DNA from: Flavobacteriales bacterium
GTDB taxonomy: Bacteria > Bacteroidota > Bacteroidia > NS11-12g > UBA9320
Length of the DNA stretch: 64,000 bases
Assembly: GCA_020635455.1 (NCBI GenBank)
Contig: JACJZT010000005.1
Span: forward strand, 248,001 to 312,000
Direction: 5' to 3'
Position 1 is the first letter of the stretch. Each line of letters opens with the position of its first letter. Positions 52,941 to 61,249 of the stretch are shown piece by piece. The notes under the pieces are model-generated. The model saw only the letters and a list, made by a program, of their open reading frames with translations, made no database searches and was not told the DNA's origin. Both the position numbers and the translations under genes were made by a program.

Positions 52941-53414
52941 CTACCGGTTTATCAGATCGCATTTTTCCATAATAACATCTTCATACAGTTCAAGGTCCGG
53001 ATCGTAACCGGCACCTGACCTTATAACACCTTTTATCAAGACATGTTCTCCGATCGCAAGAACTTCTGCGTTGTGATTGGTTTCTGCCGTAAAAGTACAA
53101 CTGACCCCTGCCTTTGACACCGAGTCTTTTAGCAATACCACAAATTGAGAGTTCTGATCTTTGCTTTTTGAGAAGACAACACCTGAAACGGACAATATTT
53201 TAGAATCTCCATCTTCAGAAAGGTATTTTTCGTTAGCCTTTGATGGGTTTGCGAGATATTCGTTTACAATGGATGATGACGACAGGGTAAAATCCGTTTG
53301 CTCAGACTGAACATCCCTTGCTTTCATAGTATAGACATACCTATATATTGAAACTCCGGCCAACAATCCAAAGAACAGAATGCCAACAAGAATTTTCCTG
53401 CTTAACTTACTCAT
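52941..53414 (-). CDS. OB-fold (tRNA_anti-like) membrane-anchored protein
   Basis: A 157-residue protein. One membrane helix near residues 8-27 (LVGILFFGLLAGVSIYRYVY) precedes a small domain with the OB-fold pattern of the tRNA_anti-like family (ILSVSGVVFSKSKDQNSQFV, GVSCTFTAETNHNAEVLAIG, EHVLIKGVIRSGAGYDPDLE, DVIMEKCDLIN). No RNA-binding role is implied by the family name. Partner of the YceI gene. Confidence 0.72.
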   Translation of the reverse strand: MSKLSRKILVGILFFGLLAGVSIYRYVYTMKARDVQSEQTDFTLSSSSIVNEYLANPSKANEKYLSEDGDSKILSVSGVVFSKSKDQNSQFVVLLKDSVSKAGVSCTFTAETNHNAEVLAIGEHVLIKGVIRSGAGYDPDLELYEDVIMEKCDLINR

Positions 53415-53476
53415 GGAAGTTGTAATTATAAAAAAAATAATTCAAGCCTGCTGAAATTATTGTAAATCGGGAATTA

Positions 53477-54088
53477 TTAACTGCATACCATGAACTTTCC
53501 ACTCAGTAAAAAATCCGTATTGTTTTTAAAAATTTTAAAATAATAGAGGCCGGTTATAAAATTCTCTGTGTACAATTCAAAAAATTCGTCTCTTGTAAAC
53601 AGTTCATCGATCAGCATTCCCGATGAGTCGTAAACCTTTAGTACAATGGGAGAATGATCAAAATTGGGAAAATATATCCTTCCATGATCCTTAACCGGAT
53701 TGGGTCTGATCTGAAAGCCATTTTGCTGAAAATCGATCACTTCAAAAGAAATTACTTGAGAATACCCACCGGCACCCAGTTGAAGTTTGTAATAATTAAT
53801 TGCGTTTGGTACCGGTTGAACATCAATGAAATCAAAAGGCACAGGACTTGAACCTCCACCACAGATTCCGGGAATATGACCGATCTCCGTAAATTCAATA
53901 CCGTTTACGGATCTTAAAATACGGATGCCATTGCAACTGCTCCCGGTTTCAATAACCCAGTTCAGATAAATTTTCCTGTTATTTTCAAAACCGGTAAAAC
54001 TCTCAAGAATAGAAATTTGAGCAAAAGTTTGAGCGGTTCCTAAAAACAGAATGAGAATTTTTATGGTATATCTAAGCACACTTTTCAT
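53477..54088 (-). CDS. T9SS type A sorting domain protein, small
   Basis: A 203-residue secreted protein (signal 1-23, ending QTFAQ). Residues about 25-110 resemble a fibronectin-like module (NRKIYLNWVIETGSSCNGIR, VNGIEFTEIGHIPGICGGGS). The T9SS type A domain covers about the last 75 (NGFQIRPNPVKDHGRIYFPN, FITGLYYFKIFKNN). It overlaps the degenerate anti-sigma gene by 4 nt and may belong to the decayed sigma operon. Confidence 0.8.
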   Translation of the reverse strand: MKSVLRYTIKILILFLGTAQTFAQISILESFTGFENNRKIYLNWVIETGSSCNGIRILRSVNGIEFTEIGHIPGICGGGSSPVPFDFIDVQPVPNAINYYKLQLGAGGYSQVISFEVIDFQQNGFQIRPNPVKDHGRIYFPNFDHSPIVLKVYDSSGMLIDELFTRDEFFELYTENFITGLYYFKIFKNNTDFLLSGKFMVCS

Positions 54089-54333
54089 AACAATTTGTTT
54101 AAGATCCTTGTTTTCAAGGCTTCATTCGATGTTAATTCAGGTCCATTTTCGGTAAATAGGTGATTAAAGCCACGATCGATCGATCTGCGCTGGATTTGAT
54201 GGTTTTTACAAAACGAGTACACACCGGTATGAAAATGCAATTGCAGCTTTTCCAACAATGAAAGGCTCATAAAGCTTTGCTTCTCGATCAACTGCCCCGG
54301 TTTAAAACAGGATATTTCAAGGATCTTCATCAT
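54085..54333 (-). CDS. Degenerate anti-sigma-like small protein
   Basis: An 82-residue frame that resembles the Bacteroidota zf-HC2-type anti-sigma partners (MMKILEISCFKPGQLIEKQS, SLSLLEKLQLHFHTGVYSFC). In the family the zinc motif reads HxxxCxxC; here the first Cys is replaced by Tyr (HTGVYSFC), so metal binding is doubtful. Its start overlaps the stop of a sigma-factor remnant (54330), the normal sigma/anti-sigma coupling. It may be a decaying relic. Confidence 0.6.
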   Translation of the reverse strand: MMKILEISCFKPGQLIEKQSFMSLSLLEKLQLHFHTGVYSFCKNHQIQRRSIDRGFNHLFTENGPELTSNEALKTRILNKLL

Positions 54334-54518
54334 GTATGCTGTTTTTTAAACCAGTTTAATTCAATGCGTTTTCTTATTTGTAGTTTTGCGCTGTGAAGTA
54401 TCTGCCTGAAATTAGTCGTTGTAATTCCCATTATCGGATCTCCTGTTTCGTGGAAGTTTGAACCATTGAACAATACTATTGATTTTTTACCGAGACCTTT
54501 CAATGCGACTGTTTTTAA
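54330..54518 (-). pseudogene. Remnant of an ECF sigma factor C-terminus
   Basis: Read on the minus strand, an open frame without a start codon (TAA at 54519-54521 precedes it) gives IVLFNGSNFHETGDPIMG then ITTTNFRQILHSAKLQIRKR and IELNWFKKQH. The second part matches the helix-turn-helix end of region 4 in ECF factors of the form ISTSNxxxxLHRARLxLRxC...NWF. The stop TGA (54330-54332) overlaps the ATG of the anti-sigma-like gene. Regions 2 and the first half of 4 were not recognised upstream, so the gene is truncated. Confidence 0.68.
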
Positions 54519-54685
54519 TTACAGTATGCTAACAAAAACTCAGAATATTTAAGAAATTCTGAAACTAGATCGCAAAATTTATCTTACACCGGCCATTGGG
54601 ACAAATTGTCTGAAAAAGTAATTAATCCATCCCTGCAAAGCATTTTCATAATATTGGCCATAAATTTGCTGTTAGAATTTAATCC
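54519..54685. other. Gap upstream of the sigma remnant, no coding signal
   Basis: This 167-base gap has frequent stops in all frames I inspected and no sequence recognisable as sigma region 2. Its right edge carries the DUF2911 promoter box. Confidence 0.5.
54661..54668 (+). promoter_or_regulatory. Candidate -7 box for the DUF2911 gene
   Basis: TAAATTTG matches TAnnTTTG, 17 nt before the ATG at 54686; -33 is not clear. Confidence 0.45.
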
Positions 54686-55543
54686 ATGAAAAACAAACGC
54701 AAAAGTTTATTGGTCCTGATCGTTCTTACACTATTTAGCGGGCTGGTAAACGGGCAGATCAACACTCCAAAATTAAGTCCGCATTGCCTGCTAACTCAGG
54801 AAATTGGATTTAACGAAATTACTATTGACTATTGTAGGCCGAGTGTAAAAGGCAGAAAGATCTTCGGAGGTCTGGTTCCTTTTGATACCATTTGGCGAAC
54901 CGGTGCCAATGCATCCACTAAAATAAAATTCAAGGAAGAAGTATTTATTGAAGGGAATGAAATTCCGGCCGGCGAATATGCCTTGTATACCATACCCGGC
55001 AAGAATGAATGGACCATAATCCTTCATACGGTGACATCCTATTGGGGTGTAGGCAAAGATTATGATCCCAAAGACGACCTTTTGCGATTTAAAGTAAAGC
55101 CGATCGTTATGAACCACACCATTGAAACCATGGCCATTGAGTTTTCGGATATTACTTCCTTCGACTGTTTTCTTGAAATTAAATGGGACAACATCCTTGT
55201 TAAATTCAAAATTACAACCGACACCGATAAGAGAATTATGTCTGAAATTGATGAAAAGATGAAAGGCGTTACACAGGCTACTTATTTTCAGTCGGCTGTA
55301 TATTATCTTGAAAACGACAAAGACATGAATAAGGCACTTGAGTGGATCAACAAGGCACTAATCAATAATGAAACTTTTTGGATACTGCGCCAGAAATCGT
55401 TAATACTTGCAAAATTGGGCAGGTATAAAGAAGCAATTGCCGTTGCTGAAAACTCGAAAAAATTAGCTGCTGAATCAGAAAATGATGATTTTGTAGCCTT
55501 GAATGAAAAATCCATTGCTGTCTGGAAATCGCTTATCAAATAA
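54686..55543 (+). CDS. DUF2911 domain secreted protein
   Basis: A 285-residue periplasmic protein with signal 1-23 (ending GLVNGQ). Residues about 25-170 are a DUF2911 domain (ITIDYCRPSVKGRKIFGGLV, WRTGANASTKIKFKEEVFIE, EYALYTIPGKNEWTIILHTV, WGVGKDYDPKDDLLRFKV). The C-terminal 100 residues are helical with TPR-like character (YYLENDKDMNKALEWINKAL, ILRQKSLILAKLGRYKEAIA). Function is unknown. It lies 42 nt before the DUF4340 gene on the same strand. Confidence 0.9.
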   Translation: MKNKRKSLLVLIVLTLFSGLVNGQINTPKLSPHCLLTQEIGFNEITIDYCRPSVKGRKIFGGLVPFDTIWRTGANASTKIKFKEEVFIEGNEIPAGEYALYTIPGKNEWTIILHTVTSYWGVGKDYDPKDDLLRFKVKPIVMNHTIETMAIEFSDITSFDCFLEIKWDNILVKFKITTDTDKRIMSEIDEKMKGVTQATYFQSAVYYLENDKDMNKALEWINKALINNETFWILRQKSLILAKLGRYKEAIAVAENSKKLAAESENDDFVALNEKSIAVWKSLIK

Positions 55544-55600
55544 AAGCCGCCTGCGAACAATTTAATCTTTAATGGTTTTTATTTAATGAAATATTTGCGT

Positions 55601-56623
55601 ATGAAAAAAAGTTTGATCATACTTTTACTATTGTTAGCGGGAGCAACAACATGGTGGCTAATAAGGGACACTTCCAGCGGAACCTCAGATAAAAACAAAA
55701 CCGAATTTGAAATAAAGAATGTGGAAGATGTTACCAAAATATTTATTTCCAACAAAAGGGAAGGATATGTGCTGCTTGAAAAAAAAGGTAAGGTCTGGTT
55801 TGTCAATGGAAAATTCGAAGTATTTAAACCAACCATTGATTTCTTTCTGAATGAAACCCTGAAAAAAATTCGGGTAAAAGGACCGGTGCCTCTTCCGGCA
55901 AGGCAGAATGTGATTTCAAGCATGGCTTCAACGGCAACAAAGGTTGAAATTTATTTAAAGGGAGAACTTTACAAAACCTATTATGTAGGGCAACCAACCA
56001 GCGACATGACCGGAACTTATATGTATCTGCAAAACAGCAAAGAACCGTACATTACACATATACCGGGTTTTGATGGTTTTTTAACTTCCAGGTATCCCAT
56101 AGCACAGGATGAATGGATCACCAAAGTAATTTTCGATTACAAACCTGAAGAAATAAAATCTGTTGAGATCCTATTTCCCGACAACGAGAAAGAATCCTTT
56201 TCGATAAGCAGAAAAGAAAATTTAGGAGATTTTGATATTACGGTTTCAGAGAACGCACCTGTTGGAAAGTTGAATTATGCTGCAGTTAAATCGTATTTTA
56301 ATTTATTTAATTTTAAATATTGTGAGGGTTTTGAAAATTTTACCAAGACCAAAATTGACAGCATTTTAAGATCAACACCATACTGTGTTATTGGTTTAAA
56401 AGATATACGTGAAAAAACAACGAGGTTACGTGTGTACCGCCGACCTTCGAGCGACCGTGATCACGGATTGTACGACAAGAACGGGAAGCGCCTGGTTTAC
56501 GATCCCTCGAGATATTTTGCCTTCTTAAACGGAAGTTCCAAATTAATGGTTATTCAAGACATTGTATTTGCCCCAATTATGCTTCATTATTCTGATCTAT
56601 TATTAAAAAAGAACCTTGATTAA
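55601..56623 (+). CDS. DUF4340 domain membrane protein
   Basis: A 340-residue protein anchored by one N-terminal helix (MKKSLIILLLLLAGATTWWL). The body matches DUF4340 (KVWFVNGKFEVFKPTIDFFL, KRVLGxPxPL-like KIRVKGPVPLPARQNVISSM, YYVGQPTSDMTGTYMYLQNS, IPGFDGFLTSRYPIAQDEW). I chose the ATG at 55601, the second in-frame Met after 55586, because it opens the hydrophobic anchor. It overlaps the DjlA-like start by 8 nt. Confidence 0.83.
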   Translation: MKKSLIILLLLLAGATTWWLIRDTSSGTSDKNKTEFEIKNVEDVTKIFISNKREGYVLLEKKGKVWFVNGKFEVFKPTIDFFLNETLKKIRVKGPVPLPARQNVISSMASTATKVEIYLKGELYKTYYVGQPTSDMTGTYMYLQNSKEPYITHIPGFDGFLTSRYPIAQDEWITKVIFDYKPEEIKSVEILFPDNEKESFSISRKENLGDFDITVSENAPVGKLNYAAVKSYFNLFNFKYCEGFENFTKTKIDSILRSTPYCVIGLKDIREKTTRLRVYRRPSSDRDHGLYDKNGKRLVYDPSRYFAFLNGSSKLMVIQDIVFAPIMLHYSDLLLKKNLD

Positions 56624-57401
56624 ATTTATTGCAGCTTTACTGGGTTATTATTTAATGCGATTTCCGGGTGCCATTTTGGGTTACCTCATAGGCTCGTTTA
56701 TTGAAAGCAGCAACATTAGTGTTGAAACAAACCGCCAATTCAGAAGCAGTGGAGGAACTCAGAGGGATTTTAGCAGGTCTTTTTTGGTTTTAACCGCTGC
56801 GGTATTGAAAGCAGACGGTACGGTAACCCGAAACGAACTGGATTTTGTAAAAGAGTTGTACAAGCAAAATTTCGGAGTGGAAAAAACGCGCGAAGACATG
56901 CTTTTGTTGAGAGACATATTGAATGGCGAGATCCTATGGGAACAAGCCTGCAGCAGTATTAACCAGTTCATGATAAAAACGGAGAGGGTAAAACTTGTAC
57001 ATTATCTTTTTGGTATTGCCAAGGCCGATGGCAACATCACTCAACATGAGCTGAACATCATCCGGAACATTGCTTTGCGAATTAATCTTACACAATACGA
57101 TTTTGAGATCATCCGAAGCCGGTTTACAGGAACTTATAGTGGTGATTTCTGGGAGCAATTTAACGGAAGCTCCGGGGGAAGAACGACCGGTTCATATTCT
57201 GTGGAAGTACATTACAGCACACTGGAGTTAACTTCTTCTGCTACAGATGAAGAAATAAAATCAAAATACCGAAAGCTGGCACGTGAGTATCACCCGGATA
57301 AGCACGCTTCAAAATCGGAAGAAGAAGCAAGGGCAGCAGAGGAGAAGTTTAAGAAGATACAGCTTGCCTATAATGAAATAAAGAAGGCAAGGGGGATGTA
57401 G
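56616..57401 (+). CDS. DjlA-like co-chaperone (TerB + J domain)
   Basis: A 261-residue protein with the DjlA architecture. A membrane helix (IKFIAALLGYYLMRFPGAIL plus GYLIGSF) precedes a TerB-type helical domain (about 45-165; FLVLTAAVLKADGTVTRNEL, YLFGIAKADGNITQHELNII). The J domain is C-terminal with HPD at 226-228 in LAREYHPDKHASK. J domains stimulate Hsp70 ATPase. The start is TTG at 56616, which keeps the membrane segment; an ATG at 56655 would trim it. Overlaps the DUF4340 gene by 8 nt. Confidence 0.87.
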   Translation: MIKFIAALLGYYLMRFPGAILGYLIGSFIESSNISVETNRQFRSSGGTQRDFSRSFLVLTAAVLKADGTVTRNELDFVKELYKQNFGVEKTREDMLLLRDILNGEILWEQACSSINQFMIKTERVKLVHYLFGIAKADGNITQHELNIIRNIALRINLTQYDFEIIRSRFTGTYSGDFWEQFNGSSGGRTTGSYSVEVHYSTLELTSSATDEEIKSKYRKLAREYHPDKHASKSEEEARAAEEKFKKIQLAYNEIKKARGM

Positions 57402-57404
57402 GGG

Positions 57405-57437
57405 CTTCGACTACGCTCAGCCTGAGCGAAGTCGAAG
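57405..57437. repeat. Near-perfect 16-bp inverted repeat
   Basis: CTTCGACTACGCTCAG (57405-57420) pairs with CTGAGCGAAGTCGAAG (57422-57437) with one mismatch and a 1-nt loop. It starts 4 nt after the DjlA-like stop. There is no U-run, so it is not a standard terminator; the form resembles REP-like or dispersed palindromes common in Bacteroidota intergenic DNA. Confidence 0.75.
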
Positions 57438-57511
57438 GCTGAGTGGGGACGTTAGATAATTAGGGAAAACTTAAATAAATTGCCGTATTAAACTTAAAAT
57501 AATTGTCCTAA

Positions 57512-58546
57512 ATGATCGTAACAAAAGGAATAAGTTTCAAAAGACTTCTGAAATGGTCCGGGCACCACGTGATCTGGCTTTTACTGTTAATGGGAACCAT
57601 TGCAGCACTTTATCATTTGGAAATTCTCAATTTTTACATTCCCTGGTTGCCTGTTTCGGTTGTTGGTACTGCAGTAGCCTTTTACGTTGGTTTCAAAAAC
57701 AACCAGGCTTACGACCGTATGTGGGAGGCCCGCAAGGTTTGGGGTGGTATTGTAAATGAAAGCAGGTCCTGGGGCATGCTGGTTCAGGGGTATATCACGA
57801 ATCTGTTTGCAGAACAAAAGTTGAAGGACGATGAGTTGGCACAGATCAAAAAAAAATTCACATACCGACATATTGCATGGTTGTATGCGCATCGCAAACA
57901 ACTTCTGGTTCCAACAGAATGGGAACATATAAGTCAGGGTGGACATACTGCAAGGTATGCAAGGTTTTATCAGGAAAGATTTGGAGTTGGGTTAATTGAT
58001 GATGAAAATGCATCCATAGAGCCTGAACATTTTTTAATGGATGACGACGAGGGTCCAACAAAAAAATACGCCAATCAGACCACTCAAATCTTAAACCGTC
58101 AATCTCTGGAACTCAGTAAAATAAGAGAATTAGGTCTGATTGATGACTTCAGACATGTAGAACTTACTAGATTGCTGCAGAATTTTTGCGATCTTCAGGG
58201 AAAAAATGAACGGCTTAAGAAATTCCCGCTTCCCAGACAATATGCCAACATGAGTCGGTATTTTGTCGGGATTTTTATAATGCTATTGCCATTTAGCATG
58301 ATACCCGAACTTATGAAGATCGGTAACTGGGGTTTGTGGTTATCCATCCCTATTACAGCCTTAATTGGTTGGTTATATGTAATGATGGAAGTTGTAGGAG
58401 ATTATTCCGAAAATCCCTTTCAGGGAATGGCAAACGATATACCTATGATGTCGTTATGCCGAACCATTGAGATCGACCTGAGAGAGATGCTGGGTGAAAC
58501 GGATTTACCACCGGTCATTAAATCAAAGGACGGGGTGTTGATGTAG
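57512..58546 (+). CDS. Bestrophin family ion channel
   Basis: A 344-residue bacterial bestrophin (RFP-TM). The N-terminal part KGISFKRLLKWSGHHVIW leads to the pore-forming stretch VSVVGTAVAFYVGFKNNQAY, DRMWEARKVWGGIVNESRSW and the C-terminal IPMMSLCRTIEIDLREMLGE. Four membrane segments are visible (WLLLLMGTIAALYHLEILNF, YFVGIFIMLLPFSMIPELMK, LWLSIPITALIGWLYVMMEV). Bacterial members conduct anions or cations. Alone on the + strand. Confidence 0.93.
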   Translation: MIVTKGISFKRLLKWSGHHVIWLLLLMGTIAALYHLEILNFYIPWLPVSVVGTAVAFYVGFKNNQAYDRMWEARKVWGGIVNESRSWGMLVQGYITNLFAEQKLKDDELAQIKKKFTYRHIAWLYAHRKQLLVPTEWEHISQGGHTARYARFYQERFGVGLIDDENASIEPEHFLMDDDEGPTKKYANQTTQILNRQSLELSKIRELGLIDDFRHVELTRLLQNFCDLQGKNERLKKFPLPRQYANMSRYFVGIFIMLLPFSMIPELMKIGNWGLWLSIPITALIGWLYVMMEVVGDYSENPFQGMANDIPMMSLCRTIEIDLREMLGETDLPPVIKSKDGVLM

Positions 58547-58568
58547 ATTTTTATGGTTTCGAGCGATA

Positions 58569-58595
58569 TACGCGCGCGCCTGCGGCGCGCGCGTA
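58569..58595. repeat. Perfect 12-bp GC palindrome with 3-nt loop
   Basis: TACGCGCGCGCC (58569-58580), loop TGC, then GGCGCGCGCGTA (58584-58595) pair perfectly. The alternating CG core can adopt Z-DNA. It sits 22 nt after the bestrophin stop and is far more GC-rich than its surroundings. No U-run follows, so it differs from the terminator 65 nt downstream. Confidence 0.85.
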
Positions 58596-58652
58596 ACCAA
58601 AGCACACTAAAATATAAAGCGGTTTTGTTAAATAGACTTTCTTAAATCCTAT

Positions 58653-58689
58653 AAAAAAAGCCACCCGTTGGATCAGGTGGCCTTTTTTT
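58653..58689. terminator. Bidirectional rho-independent terminator
   Basis: Stem GCCACC (58660-58665) with GGTGGC (58676-58681) carries an A-run on its left (58653-58659) and a T-run on its right (58683-58689), so both the bestrophin gene (+) and the kelch gene (-) end here. Confidence 0.8.
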
Positions 58690-58705
58690 GATTTATACTT
58701 TTTTT

Positions 58706-61249
58706 TTACCTGCTCACCATAAACCTTCTGTACTGAACATTTCCGTTCAGCTCCACTCTGAGGATGTACTGTCCTTCAGCAAGATCTTCCAATGAAAATG
58801 GTATGTAATTGTTTTCGGTTACTTCAAATGAGCTTGTGTATATGCTTTTTCCAATCATATTGGCTATGCTAACGTTCACATTTCCGGTTTGAAGGGTGTT
58901 TAGATACAACTCAAATTTACCGTTGTTCGGACTTGGATTAATTCTCAACTGTGCAAACATATCGGCATTCTTTTCCATAGTCTTACCTGCGCGTTTGGGC
59001 AAAACAAGGCAATTGGCCTGCGCAACAGCAAGGTTAGCGCAATTCCCCGTGTTGTTTATGATGTTTCGGTTAAGTCCTACCGTTACATTTACCGCAATGC
59101 AACATGTGTTCAAATAGGCATTGTTGTTTACCGAAAGGCTTCCCGTAACATTGCTTAAATTGGTAAATATATTATCAAAGTTGCTTACTCCCGGATTGTC
59201 GTTATCCGAAAACTGAAGGTTGCCATCAATGCTGGTGATCTTTTTGCAATCAATAACTAATGCTCCTGCACTGCTGTCGCCATTATTGTATATGTTTACA
59301 TAATTAGTGTTGGTACTGAATCCAAAAGACGAAGTTAAACGACTTAAATAAAGTTTTAAGAGTCTGTAGTTGTTTCTCACGGTTATTGATGTTCCTACAG
59401 AACTTAGAGAATCAACCACCAATGAATTCGCATTGCTATTAGACTGGATCGAAAATTCACCTCCTACAGAATTTAAACCGATCAGATTTAGGGTGATAAG
59501 TTCTTTTGAATTGTATATGCCAAATCCTCCCCCGACAATTCTTAATTTTGTAAGATCATAAAGGTCGGACGGATTTCCGTTTTGATTAAAATTGGTGATC
59601 GTTACCGAACCGCTTACCTTTATCAGGGACCTTAAATTACACATCTGGTTTATAGGGTCTGTCAGGCTTCCTCCATCCACAAGAAGATTGCCATTGATCT
59701 CCGTATATTTTTTACCGTTTACTCCATTAAAAAATGAATTTACCTGACTCTGAGTGGTCAGGTTAACATTGCCATTATAAATATTTGTTGCCACTGGAAT
59801 TCCGGCTCCATATACCGTAACTGTGCTACCTGCACAATTTCCCGGAGCTTCGCACCCACCTTCCCCTCTAACATAATACGTTGTGGTTACTTCGGGAGAA
59901 ACCACTATCGAAGTTCCTGTGCCAATCGGTGTACCGGCGCACGATCCCGTATACCATTGCCAATACGTTGCATCGTTCAGATTTCCTGAGGCGATCGACA
60001 ACGTAGCAGAACTTCCGCTACATATTAAATCCGGGTTAGCAGAAACCGTTGGAACATCCGGCCGATAGCATGGAGTGTACAATTCACTGCTAGAAAGTGT
60101 AACGCCATTAAATCCACCGCTAACCAATACTTTCCCATTTGCCAGTAAAGTGGCAGTTTGATTTCTTCTTGCCCCATTTAAAGAACCGGTTGCACTCCAT
60201 GTGCCGGTAGCGGGATCGTATAAGCGACAGGTGGATAGGTAGCTTCCATTAAATCCTCCTGCAACAAGCACCCTCCCATCCGTAAGTTTGGTTGCAGTGT
60301 GCAATAATCGGGTAAGGGCCAGGGATCCTGTGCTGCTCCAGGTTCCGGTATTTGGATCATACAATTCGCAGCTTGATAAGTATGATCCATTAAATCCGCC
60401 GGTGACCAAGACCATCCCATTGTTCAGCAAGGTAGCGGTATGTGATCTTCTGGCAACAGACATAGAACCTGTTGGTCCCCACGTACCCGTATTTGGATCA
60501 TACAACCTGCAACTTGAAAGATATGTAGGATTTTGTCCTCCCGCAACCAGTACCATTCCATTATTAAGCAAGGTTGCTGAATGATACATCCTTGGAACCG
60601 CCAAGGATCCAGTACTGTTCCAGGTGCCTGTTCCCGGATCGAATACCTGGCAGTTGGTAAGGTAGCTTCCATTATATCCGCCTGCAACCAAAACATTCCC
60701 ATTGGCAAGCCTTGTTGAAGAATGAGACCTTCTGGTGAAAGCCATAGAGCCTGTGTTGCTCCAGGTTCCGCTACCGGGATCATAAAGTTCACAACTGTTT
60801 AAGTAAGTAACTCCGGAATAACCTCCTGCTACCAACACTCGGCCATCATTTAAACGTGTTGCTGAATGAATGTATCGTGGGGTACTCAAAGAACCGGTAA
60901 CGCTCCAGGTACCATTTATGGCATCATAAACATTGCAGTTCGCCAGGGCACCGCCATTAAAACCTCCTGCTACAAGAACATTATTGTTATTTAATAAAGT
61001 GGCAGTATGATTTTGTCTCGCCTGGGTCAAAGATCCGGTATTACTCCAGGTTTGAGCCTTTAAACCTGATGAGAAAACCAGAACACTAAAAAATAATAAT
61101 GGCTTCAAGTCCTGAAATCCCGTGATGTTAAACAATGGTCGATTCAAGAAAATTGACTTAGAATTCCATTTAAATTTCCTGGAGAAAAAAATGGATTTTA
61201 GAATTGCAGCAATACTTACAAAATTTGTGAATGCATAAAGTGGTTTCAT
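58706..61249 (-). CDS. Kelch-repeat T9SS type A secreted protein
   Basis: An 847-residue secreted protein. Seven tandem kelch-like repeats of about 48 residues fill residues 68-400, each with HTATLLNNGMVLVAGGFNG or close and a CELYDPNTGTWSSTGSL tail. An Ig-like module follows (about 405-490; PDLICSGSSATLSIASG, TTYYVRGEGGCEAPGNCAGS), then a leucine-rich-like middle (about 500-740). The T9SS type A domain ends it (LRINPSPNNGKFELYLN, LAEGQYILRVELNGN). The annotated ATG gives a 47-residue lead before the signal sequence; a TTG at 61108 would start directly at KPLLFFSVLVFSSGLKAQ and is a serious alternative. Confidence 0.88.
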   Translation of the reverse strand: MKPLYAFTNFVSIAAILKSIFFSRKFKWNSKSIFLNRPLFNITGFQDLKPLLFFSVLVFSSGLKAQTWSNTGSLTQARQNHTATLLNNNNVLVAGGFNGGALANCNVYDAINGTWSVTGSLSTPRYIHSATRLNDGRVLVAGGYSGVTYLNSCELYDPGSGTWSNTGSMAFTRRSHSSTRLANGNVLVAGGYNGSYLTNCQVFDPGTGTWNSTGSLAVPRMYHSATLLNNGMVLVAGGQNPTYLSSCRLYDPNTGTWGPTGSMSVARRSHTATLLNNGMVLVTGGFNGSYLSSCELYDPNTGTWSSTGSLALTRLLHTATKLTDGRVLVAGGFNGSYLSTCRLYDPATGTWSATGSLNGARRNQTATLLANGKVLVSGGFNGVTLSSSELYTPCYRPDVPTVSANPDLICSGSSATLSIASGNLNDATYWQWYTGSCAGTPIGTGTSIVVSPEVTTTYYVRGEGGCEAPGNCAGSTVTVYGAGIPVATNIYNGNVNLTTQSQVNSFFNGVNGKKYTEINGNLLVDGGSLTDPINQMCNLRSLIKVSGSVTITNFNQNGNPSDLYDLTKLRIVGGGFGIYNSKELITLNLIGLNSVGGEFSIQSNSNANSLVVDSLSSVGTSITVRNNYRLLKLYLSRLTSSFGFSTNTNYVNIYNNGDSSAGALVIDCKKITSIDGNLQFSDNDNPGVSNFDNIFTNLSNVTGSLSVNNNAYLNTCCIAVNVTVGLNRNIINNTGNCANLAVAQANCLVLPKRAGKTMEKNADMFAQLRINPSPNNGKFELYLNTLQTGNVNVSIANMIGKSIYTSSFEVTENNYIPFSLEDLAEGQYILRVELNGNVQYRRFMVSR

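Noticed and set aside
57587..57946. Long minus-strand frame within the bestrophin gene
   Set aside because: It is a shadow of the bestrophin coding frame and has no recognisable product.
58569..58595. GC palindrome as the bestrophin terminator
   Set aside because: There is no U-run after it, whereas a standard terminator lies at 58653-58689.
60178..60792. Minus-strand frames in the kelch region in a second frame
   Set aside because: They arise because the kelch repeats are open in more than one frame; residue composition is not protein-like.
60070..61060. Regularly spaced repeats, as in a CRISPR array
   Set aside because: The period is about 144 bp in frame with a kelch-repeat protein, and the copies differ at codon level; there are no short spacers.
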